64,000 nucleotides of DNA. It comes from Atopsyche davidsoni. Taxonomy: Eukaryota; Arthropoda; Insecta; Trichoptera; Hydrobiosidae. Below are positions 49,227 through 60,499 of the stretch, one piece after another. The stretch is taken from the NCBI GenBank assembly GCA_022113835.1, contig JAILWY010000024.1:5336501-5400500 (forward strand), written 5' to 3'. The notes below the pieces were generated by a model. It was not told where the DNA came from. It searched no databases and saw only the letters and a program-made list of their open reading frames with translations. Position numbers and translations under genes: made by a program. Position 1 is the stretch's first letter, and every line of letters starts with the position of its first letter.

Positions 49227-49859
49227 ATATAATAAACCCGTAATGGATAATATTGACGTTTAATAAAAAAATCGACATAAATATAAACTATCGCATTTAG
49301 GCCAGATTAATTTTTAAAACTAGATTTTTAGCTAATCACAAAACACGTAGACAAATCAAAAATTTTACACGTGGTATAAAAATATATAATAAGCAGGTTA
49401 TTTATTTTAAGTTAAATCCCAATAAATTGAACTTGAGGTGAATTTTATTTCTTGATTCTAAATCATTTTCACGAAGTCCTATATTTTGAGTTTTATAAGT
49501 AAATATGTGGAGTTTTACGCCCAGAGGGTTAACCAGCTGATCTAAATTAAAATGTGGTTATTTATATGTCGATTGGGATGATATGGATTTATTTTCGGTG
49601 TGTCAACAGCAATTCCGGCGCTCGCCCCTCAATGGCGGCGGTCGCGAACTCATTCTCTATGCTAATTCAACTCTGACAGAAATCCAATCGTGAAAATTAG
49701 ATTTCTTTCAAATGAAGGGACGCCGGGGATGGCCATCGCATACGTGTTATAAATTACAGAGAACCTTATAAATAAATGAATCAAAATTCATATAAATCAT
49801 GATATATACTGAAAAAAAGTTATTCTGTCACAAGCAGTCAATAGTGTTCCCAAAATCCC

Positions 49860-50190
49860 AATTCTGTTGCTTGTGTGTGACTGCCATGTTGTACCCTGAG
49901 CGTATGTAAAGGATCAGTAATGGAGTAGTGGATTTGGAGTTAGGTACGCTCCTGCTATTATTTATGTACCCTGCTGCAGAAGGAGTATCATACCTAAACG
50001 CCTGAGTCTTGTAAGGAGAGGATTATATAATAATGCTATTGGGCAGCAGGTTTACACAGTAAGTGTAGAAAGACCCGTGGACTATACTATTTTCGCGATG
50101 AAAACCATGAATACTGGCTCAGCATAAATAAATTCTCAGTGAGATGGTCGCTAACCTCCTCTGAGGAGAAGCACCCGAAGAAGAAGAAAT
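49860..50190 (+). repeat. SINE/LINE 3' end with AAG tail
   Basis: The 3' end reads GAGATGGTCGCTAACCTCC, then TCTGAGGAGAAGCACC and an AAGAAGAAG tail at about 50180-50190. The same 3' end closes the LINE fragments at 3392-3716 and 7207-7490. A SINE that borrows this LINE tail, or a 5'-truncated LINE copy, would both fit. Confidence 0.6.
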
Positions 50191-50278
50191 CAGCCTAATT
50201 TTTTTTTGTAGAATAAGATACATATTGAAAAAAAACTAAACTTTATAAATATTCATCTTTGTTATCCAATATGGGTAG

Positions 50279-52472
50279 TAGGGTGTCCCTTAAAATTCAA
50301 GTTCAATATTTTTTTACGCATACCTTCTTAAAAGTTTAGTAATAACCCTATATTGTCTAGAAAAAAATATTAGTTCGATTTATAAACGGTAACCCGTGCC
50401 GACTTGCGATTTTAACTTGTCCATACAAGTTGCGTAAGTACTGCGCTGTGACTTGTAACTGCATGTTTTATTTGTCATTTCATACGTGATTTTTGAGATT
50501 AGTAGTGCTCCATTGTTTAGTGCGTTAACATGTCGGTGGAATTACGGAGTGATAAACAAAATAATTTCCTTATCGGTTTGCCTAGATATCAAATAAATGG
50601 TGCAAAATTACCATCTACTCGACAAATTCCCTCGGTCCTATTTTACAATATTCGTGAGGTTAAACTGATTGTTAGTGAAAGTGCAAATCTTGTGATTAGG
50701 GAGTGCATCATATATTGGGAAAAAGCAAGAATTCCAACAAGGGCATATCCTAACTGCGTGAAGAAACTTGTTGATTTATATCATGTTTGGAGAGAGTTGC
50801 AAAAAAAATTGTAAGAAAACTCAGGTTACGTTCAAGAGCCGTGAGAACAATTTCAAAATTGATCTTGATAATTTGTTTGATATTGCACATGCTGATGCTT
50901 TTGAGAGAATGAAAATAGAGTAAGATAAATTATTTTTAATGAAACAGAGAGAGCCAGATCGACCAGGATGCTTAGGTGGTGTTGATAAAAAATTGTCGGA
51001 AAAAGAAGATAGATCTAAACAACGACGATTGGAAGAAGAGGAAAGGGTTGTAAGACAAAGATAACCACTAGCTGCTGAAACTAGAAAATCAAAGCAATAA
51101 AATCTGACTTCTTTGGAAGTAATGTACCCGACGTAGTCACAGTTCATTGGGATGGAAAACTATTACCCGGGTTAGATGTACGAAGTTCTAAAGAAGAACG
51201 CTTGCCAGTTATTGCTTCGTTTGACGATAAGGAACAGCTTCTTGCAGTGCCAAAACTAGAACATTCTTCTGAAAAACATCAAGCTAAGGCTGTCTCAACA
51301 GCTCTCTTTGACAAGAACCTTCACGATAAAGTACAAATAATGTGCTGCGACACAACAGCTTTCAATACTGGCCGTTTCAATGGAGCTTGTGCTATTTTGG
51401 AGAAACTTTAGGAAGAGAATTGCTGCTCGTCTGTCGTCATCATGTTTATGAATTGGTCCTAAAAGCTGTCTTTGAAAGCAAAATTAAGTAAATTACTAGT
51501 AGCCCAGATACTCCAATGTTTAAAAAGTTCAGAGAAAATTGGAAAAAACATCGACGCTAGTAACATTGAACCATCTCTTAATTTCGTAAAACAACGTGTT
51601 GCCGAGACAGACATTCAAGCTTTTTTAATATTTTATAAGGCAGAATTAGACAAAGGTTATGTAAGAGATGACTACCGCAAATTGGTCGAACTGTGCGTAA
51701 TATTTTTGGGAGGAGACTCAGAGGAAAAATTAAAACTAAGCCCCCCCAAAGCCATGCATCAGGCACGCTGGATGGCGAGAGCGATCTATTCTTTAAAAAT
51801 GTGTTTACTTCAGTCACAATGCAGAATAACAGCGAAGGACAAAAAGACTACAAGATGTTTGCTTATGTTTGTAAAACACTGGATGATTTCGTATCGGAAA
51901 AGAGCAAACAATTTTTATCACGACTGCAGATCGACGACAGTTTTCTAAAGGAAGATGTATCTTCTTGGAATAATAATAGTGCTTTTGTGGAAGCTAAAAG
52001 AAAAATAAGTTATTTGAGGGTTGTGAATGATACTGCTGAAAGGGCTGTTAAAATGATGCAAGATTTTAACGGACTTATCGCGGCTGAAGAAGAACAAAAA
52101 CAGTTCTTGCTGCGCTGTGTCCAGGAACATAGAAAATTGTATCCGGACTGTAAAAAAACAACTCTATAAAAAAGTTACCCTGACTGATTGTTATTACTTT
52201 ATGTTTTTGATTAAAGATTAATGTTCATTTAATTGAATTTTTACTATTATTCACTTAATTTATTGCATTTATAATGATTTTATACCAGACCGAAATATCA
52301 AGACAAAACACGTTTTTTACTAAACTTTGAAGCTCGGTCGGCACTAGTTGCAATTTTTCTAGAAAGATGAAATTTTATATTTGAGTATATTATAGCATTA
52401 GTAAAAAATGTAGAGGGTATGCATTTCGAAATTTGAAAAAAAAATTTTTTTGGTAATATAAGGGACACCCTA
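50279..52472 (+). mobile_element. hAT-like DNA transposon with intact ends
   Basis: This 2194-bp element begins TAGGGTGTCCCTTA (50279-50292) and ends in its exact reverse complement (52459-52472). It is flanked by a perfect 8-bp duplication, ATGGGTAG, at 50271-50278 and 52473-52480, the hallmark length for hAT elements. The interior carries one broken transposase-like gene in the same orientation. Its perfect termini contrast with the broken coding region. Confidence 0.92.
50530..52169 (+). pseudogene. Broken hAT-like transposase gene
   Basis: Starting at ATG 50530, successive frames give LREC-type N-terminal sequence (FYNIREVKLIVSESANLVIR), then LDNLFDIAHADAFERMKIE, EPDRPGCLGGVDKKLSEKE, VPDVVTVHWDGKLLPG, IMCCDTTAFNTGRFNGACAI, LLLVCRHHVYELVLKAVFES and finally ISYLRVVNDTAERAVKMMQD. 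The protein resembles a family of uncharacterised transposase-like proteins repeated in aphids, hydra and parasitoid wasps. The C-x-H-H and Asp-Thr-Thr motifs suit an hAT-type RNase H fold (inference). There are stops at about 50812, 50921, 51062, 51100 and 51409 plus frame changes near 51095, 51410, 51480, 51545 and 51700. It is inactive. Confidence 0.85.
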
Positions 52473-52499
52473 ATGGGTAGCCTAACTTTTTTTTTTTTA

Positions 52500-53850
52500 A
52501 TAGGCCTGCAATGTTTAAAAGCCTTTTTAGTGGGCTAACCGATTTTGTATTTACAGGCAAATTCCCTTATAGCTGAAAATGGAAAATGATGATGGCTCTT
52601 TACAATACAAGGTGATTCCCCATTAATTTTAACCGTAAAAATTACTAGAGTCTTTCCAAAGTCAATTCAGTTAATAGTGTTTTTGAACGGAAACCTTGTT
52701 ATAAGAGTATATGAGAGTTAGTTGTTTGTACATATATATTTTACATTTATGTTTTTATTTTCATGAGTTTCATGAGCTCCATGATGATTCTTGACGCTTC
52801 ATGACATTAAACGATACACGCAATATCACTGCACAGAAAATACAATAAAGGTGCTTTAAATTTATAATGAAAGCATAGATCGGTTAAACTCAAACCCATT
52901 GTGTTATTTCATCATGCTGATATGAATAAATATCAAGAAAAAAATATGATTATTTATGAATACAAAAATATTTAAAACTAGTCTCAAGTTTCTATACACC
53001 GATAGCAAATTATTTATAATTATTCGCAAACAAAAATTATTTTAAATATTACTTTTTCAAATTTGATTTACTTGACATTTATATGTAAATAACTACATTA
53101 ATTTTGTATGAAAGCAAGAAAATATCTAAACCTCAAAGGACCAGGACTAGAAATAGTACGTTATTATTCAGCGGAACGTTTCATTTGTAATTCAAAAAGT
53201 CAGGCTTCGCCGGCAGTCGCGGGGGTGTTCGAGGAGGCTTTATGCTAGAAACTCCCTTAGCAGCTACCAACAGATTCAACATGGCGACTCAGGCTATTTT
53301 AAGATACTTTATGACCATACAACTACAGTTTCTGGCTTGGTGACAGTCAAATAAAGCAAGCATCTCATTCAATGAGCCTTTATTGAACACCCCAAAGAGA
53401 AATCACTCTCAGGTATAACAACCTGCTAAATTTATAATACAATAGAAAAGTATTAGGGGATGTTTTTTTTATTTATTAGTCTGTTGTACAAAGTTTAGGC
53501 ACACTTAACCAAATTTCCGAGACTAGAGAGAACCCGAAGGCGCCTATTTGTATTATTAACAATATGCAGTGGCTCACAAGAGATGCACCCGCTAAGCAGC
53601 GGTCGTCAACTTGTGCACAGATGTTACTATGATGAATATAGGCCGAGAGGTTTTGGAGGCACTGCCTCGTGTGGAGATGATATATGTTTTGATTTTACAG
53701 ACATTTTTGGTACAGAATGGTGATATTTTTATGCTTCTTCTTTGAGGAAACTGGCCTGAGAGTCCAGGCAGTCAAAGGGTTTCTACGATATATACAAAGT
53801 ATTTGATTTATGTTTATTCATTATCAGATGATCTTGAAACACACTACCAT
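52500..53850. other. Non-coding sequence between two hAT elements
   Basis: No recognised gene. A GC-richer patch at 53200-53300 contains CAACATGGCGACTC but no open frame. Confidence 0.5.
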
Positions 53851-53977
53851 GCATTTAAAGCATAGGTTCCTAAAGTGGTCATCAAAAAAAGCAGGTCATC
53901 ACCAAAATACCATAGTGGATTATCAATCCATACTACAAGAAGAATTGATTTGAATAAGCACTAATGAAAAACTGAAG

Positions 53978-54250
53978 GTGCAGTTTAGAAAGGGATATCA
54001 GCAATTTTGGCTTCAGAGAGACATACCTGCTATTTATCCTGCATTATGGACTATCGCAAGAAGGTTTTTGATAGGTTTTCCATCTTTATTCCTCGTGAAA
54101 AAGGGTTTCAGTGCGGTTGCCATTCTTTGTACAAAAAAAAGAAATAGATTGGAAATCACTGGGCGATTAGATTTAAAGTTAAACCTGACTTATTTGAAGC
54201 CAAATATTCAACATTTGCTATCAAAGCATCAGACCCATCCCTCCCATTAA
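53978..54250 (+). pseudogene. hAT transposase C-terminal fragment (ZBED/SCAND3-like)
   Basis: A 90-codon frame reads FLIGFPSLFLVKKGFSAVAI, CTKKRNRLEITGRLDLKLNL and TYLKPNIQHLLSKHQTHPSH before a stop. This is the C-terminal dimerisation region of hAT transposases, close to the kind domesticated as ZBED and SCAND3 proteins, where Phe-Pro-Ser/Thr-Ser-Tyr precedes a Glu-x-Gly-Phe-Ser motif. Here the usual Ser-Tyr and Glu are changed (LFLVKKGFS). Without the upstream catalytic domain it cannot be active. Confidence 0.85.
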
Positions 54251-54312
54251 TAGTATTGATTTTTTTAGTGAATGTTACTATATTTGCATTTTGTGTGTTT
54301 TTATTTATAAAG

Positions 54313-54358
54313 TACAGTGAAACCTCGATATAACGGACCCCTGTTTAACAAAAAATCC
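54313..54358 (+). mobile_element. Solitary pogo/Tigger-like terminus nested in the hAT element
   Basis: TACAGTGAAACCTCGATATA followed by ACGGACCCCTG matches the typical terminal inverted repeat of Tigger/pogo elements, with a TA target dinucleotide. No opposing terminus lies within the host element, so only one end survives. The related hAT copy at 60011-60491 lacks this segment, which supports an insertion. Confidence 0.6.
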
Positions 54359-54449
54359 GGTCAAATGTAAAAATTCAAGGCAGGGGGTCTACGAAAAACA
54401 GGAAATCTCGACAAGACAAAAAGTTTGGGAGCCTCTGATTTAAAGCGTT

Positions 54450-57440
54450 TGAAAAATTCCCCATGTTTTAATCAAACGTTGGTTTAATGCTTCGTTTATA
54501 ATGTTTATCCTGAAACGTTGGAGTCTTCAGCTAAAATTGCAGCATAACACCCAAGAACGTAGCATTTTTAATAATAGCAGTTTGTGATAGTGAAAAGGCT
54601 ATATTTAAACTATCTCATAGGATGATAGTAGCTCCTTGCAGTAAGCAAGTTTTAGGACACTTGCGGTGGCAAGTCGTCTGAAGTGGAGCACGTACTCCTC
54701 GTGGGGGTGCCACACGAGGGTTAATTCAATATGGAGCTCAGGTGAGACCCAAACGACTGCCTTGTGTATCTTTTTACTTCACCGCCAGATAATAATAGCG
54801 AAGAGTCACATATCCTCATAAGATACAAATATCCTCCCTTGCTGGGAACAAAGAACGAGTTCTCCACTCGCTCTATCGATATTTTCATAAAAATTCATTG
54901 CACATAGTTTAAAATGGCATCGTTTTGAATTTAAATTCACGCCATGGTTGCTGATCATCTCAGTTTATTCAATATTTATGATATTATTAAAAAAATTTCG
55001 ACCAAATCATTAGATGCATAACTTAGTTTAGTTAGTTTAGTAATAAACTCAAAGTGAAGACAAAATACAAAGGTACTTTTATCATTATAATAATGGATCT
55101 TCACCAATCAAATGCCTTGTCCCTCAACAAGATTAAATATTTTTAGTGATGTTCCACTTTTTATATGTTAACGCGACTAATCTTGTTTGTAGTCTTAAGT
55201 AATTTTTATCTTTAATGAGTTCCTGAAATTTCATATTCATTTCACATTTCAGCAGATGCACCGAAACGTTGAAACATTTCACAACTTATTGCTAAACCTT
55301 ATAAGTGATATTAAAGTATACATGAGTTGTAAAATAATCAACCTGCAAATATATTTAATAATTGTTTTCAAAATCGAAAATTTGATTATGCTGATTTCTG
55401 AAATTTTTTAGCAATTGCTGAAAAATAAAAAAATATTTCTTTGGAAAGAAATATCGTTTAATGCTGATTTAAAGTGCATAAAAAAGCATGAATACTTTTA
55501 ATAAATACGTTTGAAACGAGCTTTACTGAATGCACCTGTTTTTTACCTGTCACAATTACGCGCACTGAGCACAGCTTGTGAATTCAGTTACATTTTTAAT
55601 AAATTATTTGTACAAAGCTCTTTTTTTATATTCGAGTTAAAAAAAAAACATCACAGAAGAGGGGATGAGTTTATTACGTCAGTAAATTTTATTTACTTTC
55701 AATCTCAAAGCCTATAAAAAGTAGTGGAAGTTTTTAATATATATTAAAATAAAAGCAATCAAAATTTATTATATAGTTAACTGTTTAATCTCTGACTCTT
55801 AACTTATGAGTTTTTTTGTTTTATTATACAGATATTCTGATTACATGAAACATATAATCATACGAAAAGAGGTAGGCGGGCAAGCTGTAAGAAACATTTA
55901 AAGGAAATTACGGTTGTGTCTATATACAATAAAAATTAGAAAATGAGAACTCTTGTTGATCTCTTGTAAAATGTTTTCCTGAAATCCCATGATTGATAAA
56001 TTAGCAAAATAGCCACTGAACTATTATATTAAAATCTTGCATAGTTCATATCTGTAGAAAAAATGTATAGTGACAAGCAATTATTCTATGTTTTTGGACG
56101 ATTATATAACTTTAGGTATATGTATGACCGTGAAAAAGCAGGGTCAGTCATGTTTTATGAAAAAATATAATTAATACCTATTTTTAAAGAACGTGCGATA
56201 TCCAATAAAGTGTCACTTCAATAGCTGTGATTTATTGTCGAGTAGCTTGCTGACACCTGTCAAATATAAAGGTGTCAAGTCCATGCCTTGTTTGTACACC
56301 AAAAAATCAATTACAGACGTATTTTTTTTATTAAAAATTTACGGATACCCATAAACTCGTTTGAAACAAAATAAATAAACAATTTGAAAACTTGTAATTG
56401 AAGATTGTTTTTCTTGGGAGTAAAACTGAAGCACGCAAGTAGTTTTGTCTTTTGAGCCACCGCATAAAATAAGTATTGAAATTCAATATTCAACTTTTTG
56501 CTTGCTCAAAGGAATAAGTGTAATATTTTTATTTTATTGGATTTATTTGATCCAAGCCAAGAGTTTATAAGTAAAACAGAAAAGTTCTAGTTTTCCGCTT
56601 GACTGGATGCGACTCGAGAACGAAGCCTGCCGTTTGCAATAAAAATAGTAAAAAAAAGGATGTATCTTCGAACTAAGAGGTCTGAAATCATTCATAGCCG
56701 ATCTTTAAATACGTGAAAAATACTGCCTTTTACGCTTTACAATATGACATTTAATTTTGAGCAAACTCCTTAAGGTTGTGTTTTAAAAATATCATAAAAA
56801 AACTTATTTATTCAAAACCGAATAAAAGTATTAAGATCAAGAATAATGAAAGCGAGTTTTTAAATTTTATTTCAAATACTAAGCCAGATCAAGAGTAAAA
56901 AGAAACTTCCCTAAAATAAGGAATTTTCTTTCCCCATTACATAAAGGTATGAAAGGCTTGAGTGGAGAACTTTTTAAACCCTTTTATGGCGTTTTCAATA
57001 TAAAAAGGATTAAACATTTTTTTATGGACAGTTTTTCAAAAAATTTGTTAAAAACGCAGTATTATATAATATTTTTTATCTAAAAAAAAAAAACAACTAA
57101 ATTGGTATATTCAAAGATATTGTATCTTTTGTAAATTGATATTAGTATGAACTATTGTTTAAAATCTTATATCCATTATGATAAATAGACTGTTTGCTCA
57201 AAATGCTTACAACAAAAAATATATTACATTTATAATTAAATATAGCATATTAATATATATTTAAAGAGAAGAGAGACATTTGGAGAAGATAATTGTGATT
57301 TAAAAAAAATCAGACAGGGAATATTTAATTATAAAAATCTGTGCGTGGTTTTTAATGAAAATGTACATTAAGTGAAAAATTAAGATAAGTTTTCCTAAGG
57401 TTTATAAAAAGACGACAGAAAATAAATGATAATATTTAAA
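54450..57440. other. AT-rich non-coding sequence
   Basis: No recognised gene. A GC-richer patch at 54640-54780 has no open frame that I recognise. CCCTCAACAAGATTAAATAT at 55121-55140 loosely resembles the minisatellite unit at 3.3-4.2 kb. Confidence 0.5.
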
Positions 57441-57448
57441 ATGCTTAC

Positions 57449-57512
57449 CTTTTCAGCAAAAAGCTCGTTATTTGGCTTCGATTTTGTTGCTAGGTGTTTC
57501 TTACAATTTTTC
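57449..57512 (-). other. Possible internal coding exon, 64 nt
   Basis: On the minus strand a long pyrimidine tract ending CTTTCAG meets a 64-nt segment that ends AAAAG|GTAAGC. One frame is open through it: one base, then KNCKKHLATKSKPNNELFAE plus Lys, ending in phase 0. Both splice signals are near consensus. I do not recognise the peptide, and TTTCAG is unusually common in this window, which raises the chance of false acceptors. Confidence 0.35.
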
Positions 57513-57519
57513 CTGAAAG

Positions 57520-60000
57520 AAAAAACAAAAACTGTTTAATATCTTGTATGTTATGAATATTATTTCTGTAAATTTTTGGCTCATTCTTACAGTTTATTAA
57601 ATTTTTTTTTTTTTACTGCAGACACATAATTTTTTTTTTGTTGAGTTTTATGCATTACACATTAAATGATATATTTTGATTATTTATTTGTAAACGAATT
57701 TATATCCAACAAGTTTTTTTTATAAAATAGATCTATATTTTAATTTTATGAATGTGGATGTGTATTATTATTATTTTTACATGTATTTTCCTCGTAAGGC
57801 TTCTTTTTATTTAAGCCTGGGTGCAGTTTTTCTATTTTCACAGAACTGAAAAAAATATAAAAAACTTATTGATTTGGTACCTGGTATGTAGAAAGGAAGA
57901 AAGCTACCTTTTTTATATTTATATATTATATAAGATCATATTTCTAAAATAAAATTCTTTGTGTTTTTCATAATTAAAAGGCATCATATTACATTTCGAT
58001 TATTTTGTTTCTTCTTTCGTCAAAAAGAAACAAATTGTGTAAAACAGTGAAAATAATATCCAATTTTCTGATTAAAAGTAAAATATAAAATGATTTAATA
58101 AAAAAAATATTTCTTGGTTAAAATCATAAATATTTGAAACACAGTATATATTTTTTCATTGTTTGTTTTTTTTTATCAAGTAAACACGTAACATGAAAAA
58201 CAATTTAACTAAGATTTGTTCTGGCACATTCTTGTTCACCCATAACTAAAAACTCTCTCTCTAACCCATTGAATGACAATACAACTTGTTTATTCAGATC
58301 TTCAGTTCTTCCACAAAAGCAATATGAAAAAAAGCTTCACGGAGCTTTGGCCGTATTATGTAGGCACAAAGGACAAACGTGGAACTTCCACGTTTCCTTT
58401 AATAAATGTCAATACGCGACATCATACGGAAGAATATTTACATTTCAGATTCCACATTTCAGATTCCACGTTTTAAACTTCACAGCCTTTTGCTTCGTAA
58501 AGCTTCTTGTTTCCTCATTCTCTGAACGATGTAATCGAATACCAACTTAATAGCAGGAATTAAAAGCCTGAAATAATTCAATACCTGACACTAGATTTAC
58601 GTTGTAGGAAAATATATGAGTCTTCTCTTGGCTGAAATTTTTTACCAATTCTCAAAGTTCAGCATTTATTATAATTTAAACAATATTAATATGAATGTAA
58701 AGTAGTATTATTAGGAGTGTTGATTGTGTAGAAGTGTTGATTTGAGTAGATCGATGTACAAATGCAAAACGAAATAATTCCTGGAATAAATTAAAAATTC
58801 CGATAATATTTTTGAGTGATTTTCCACGTGTTCGTTTTTATTTGTGACCGGTTTCACTCAAGTATTTTACTCAAAAATATTAAAATGGAATTCCACCAAG
58901 TACTCTCTGTCAAAAATATTGAATTTCGTAATATGATGACTTAAACTTCACCTCTTATATCTGATTATCTCCATGTTCAAATTATAAATATAAACAATAT
59001 TCTTTAAGATTGAATAAAGTATAGAAATTATAGATAATTCTTCAATATTGATTTGTGACTATGTTTTTTTACTACTGTAGAGTACTATAAGTGAGTGAGA
59101 TTTTTTATCGATGTTGAAAATAGTAAAGAGGTTGTTTTTAAACAAAAAAAATAATTACCGTCGTTTATTTTATCACTGTATAAAATGAATCTGGTAAAAA
59201 CAGTGTCTTGTTGCCTCAACTTTGAATCCTTTTTTCAATTTAATGGCAAAAAAAGCTCAATTCGATATCTTTGTCAGATGTCTTATAAAGCAAAGCCTTT
59301 AAGAACGCTTAGCATTATTTTATAAGAATTTAAAGTCGGCTTCTAAAAATATTCCTGCAAAATACGACGTCCGAAGCGCTTCAGGTTTTTCTTTGGAGAA
59401 TCTTCTTTCTGCTTTTGTTAATTCCTCGATAAAACTCTCAATCTTTTCGGAAGTATTTTACACGGGGGATTAGCACAAAGCCTGGGTTTACACAGTTGAT
59501 CTGACAGGGTGGATAATTTTACTACACGTGCTATTTTCAGCGTGTCTAAAGGAGGCATTTTCTCAACAAGTGAAATACAAGTACTTTGGAAAAATAAATT
59601 ATAAACCGTATATCTCGATTAAACAATCAAAGTATTCGATTAAGCTCGTCACTAGTTAAAATGTACACGTGGGTGTTTTATATATATCAATCGGTTCGGT
59701 TAAAGGGCGCCTTGACGCATCCCTCTGATCAAGCGAAGAAGTGATTTTCCAGAACAAACACGGGAGTAATGATTTCGCCCCGAGGCGCCCTGAAACTTGT
59801 TTGATGGAAAAATTGAAAATATCTTATGGCCTGTGTGCCGTGAAGAATATTATGTTGTATATTTACTGCAAATATTATGTTGACAGACTCCAGATATTGG
59901 CTGATTGTACTACGCCTAACAAGGGGGCGGGTCTAGCGAGATACTTCAGCGAAACACCCCTGCATTGATGGCTGAAAAATTGCTCTGAAGTATCGTGTAA
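57520..60000. other. AT-rich non-coding sequence
   Basis: No recognised gene. A GC-richer patch at 59690-59970 is bounded partly by AGGGCGCCT (59704-59712) and its complement AGGCGCCCT (59783-59791). Frames there match nothing known to me. Confidence 0.45.
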
Positions 60001-60010
60001 CAGTTTAAGG

Positions 60011-60491
60011 CACTGGTTCCCAAAGTGGTCAATATTGATCCCCAGGGGTCAAGGGGTCGATGACAGCGAAAAATTAAATTGGTGGTCCACAAACTGTAAA
60101 TGGAAGTCTACGAGAGTGGATCCCATTTAAGCAGGTCATCACCAATATTTAGGCATTCAGTAAATGTCACAATTGAACACAGATTGAACCTATGTACTTA
60201 CATAATAATGCTGTTAATCTTGCATTATGGACTATCGCAAGAAGGTTTTTGATAGCTTTATCATCTTCATACAACATGGAAAAGGGTTTCAGTGCATTTA
60301 TCAACATTCTTACAAAAAATAAATAATTATTCAATGTTTACATACCGACATAAAATATGGCGCACCTGGATATCAGATGTCAAAAATATGTTTGTATGAT
60401 GTAAGATGATGAATTTGTAAAAATTCAATATAAGCAAGGCAGGGGTCAACGAAAAACAGGAAAACTCGACAAAATAGTTTGGGAACCTATG
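60011..60491 (+). mobile_element. Second hAT deletion derivative of the same family
   Basis: The ends are CACTGGTTCCCAAAGTGGTC and, from the right on the other strand, CATAGGTTCCCAAAC. Flanking octamers GTTTAAGG and GCTTGAGA agree at only 5 of 8, so the duplication has decayed. Internal blocks match the copy at 53861-54437: AGCAGGTCATCACCAA, TTGCATTATGGACTATCGCA with the following AGAAGGTTTTTGATAG, GAAAAGGGTTTCAGTGC and the terminal ACGAAAAACAGGAAA. Transposase remnants end at an early stop. Confidence 0.85.
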
Positions 60492-60499
60492 GCTTGAGA

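Larger units (their letters stand above)
53861..54437 (+). mobile_element. hAT deletion derivative keeping the transposase C-terminus
   Basis: It is flanked by a perfect 8-bp duplication, ATTTAAAG, at 53853-53860 and 54438-54445. The ends are CATAGGTTCCTAAAGTGG and, from the right on the other strand, CAGAGGCTCCCAAAC, diverged forms of the common CAGTGGTTCCCAAA terminus. It is 577 bp long, so most of the transposase gene has been lost. A pogo/Tigger-type terminus is nested inside at 54313-54345. Confidence 0.9.
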
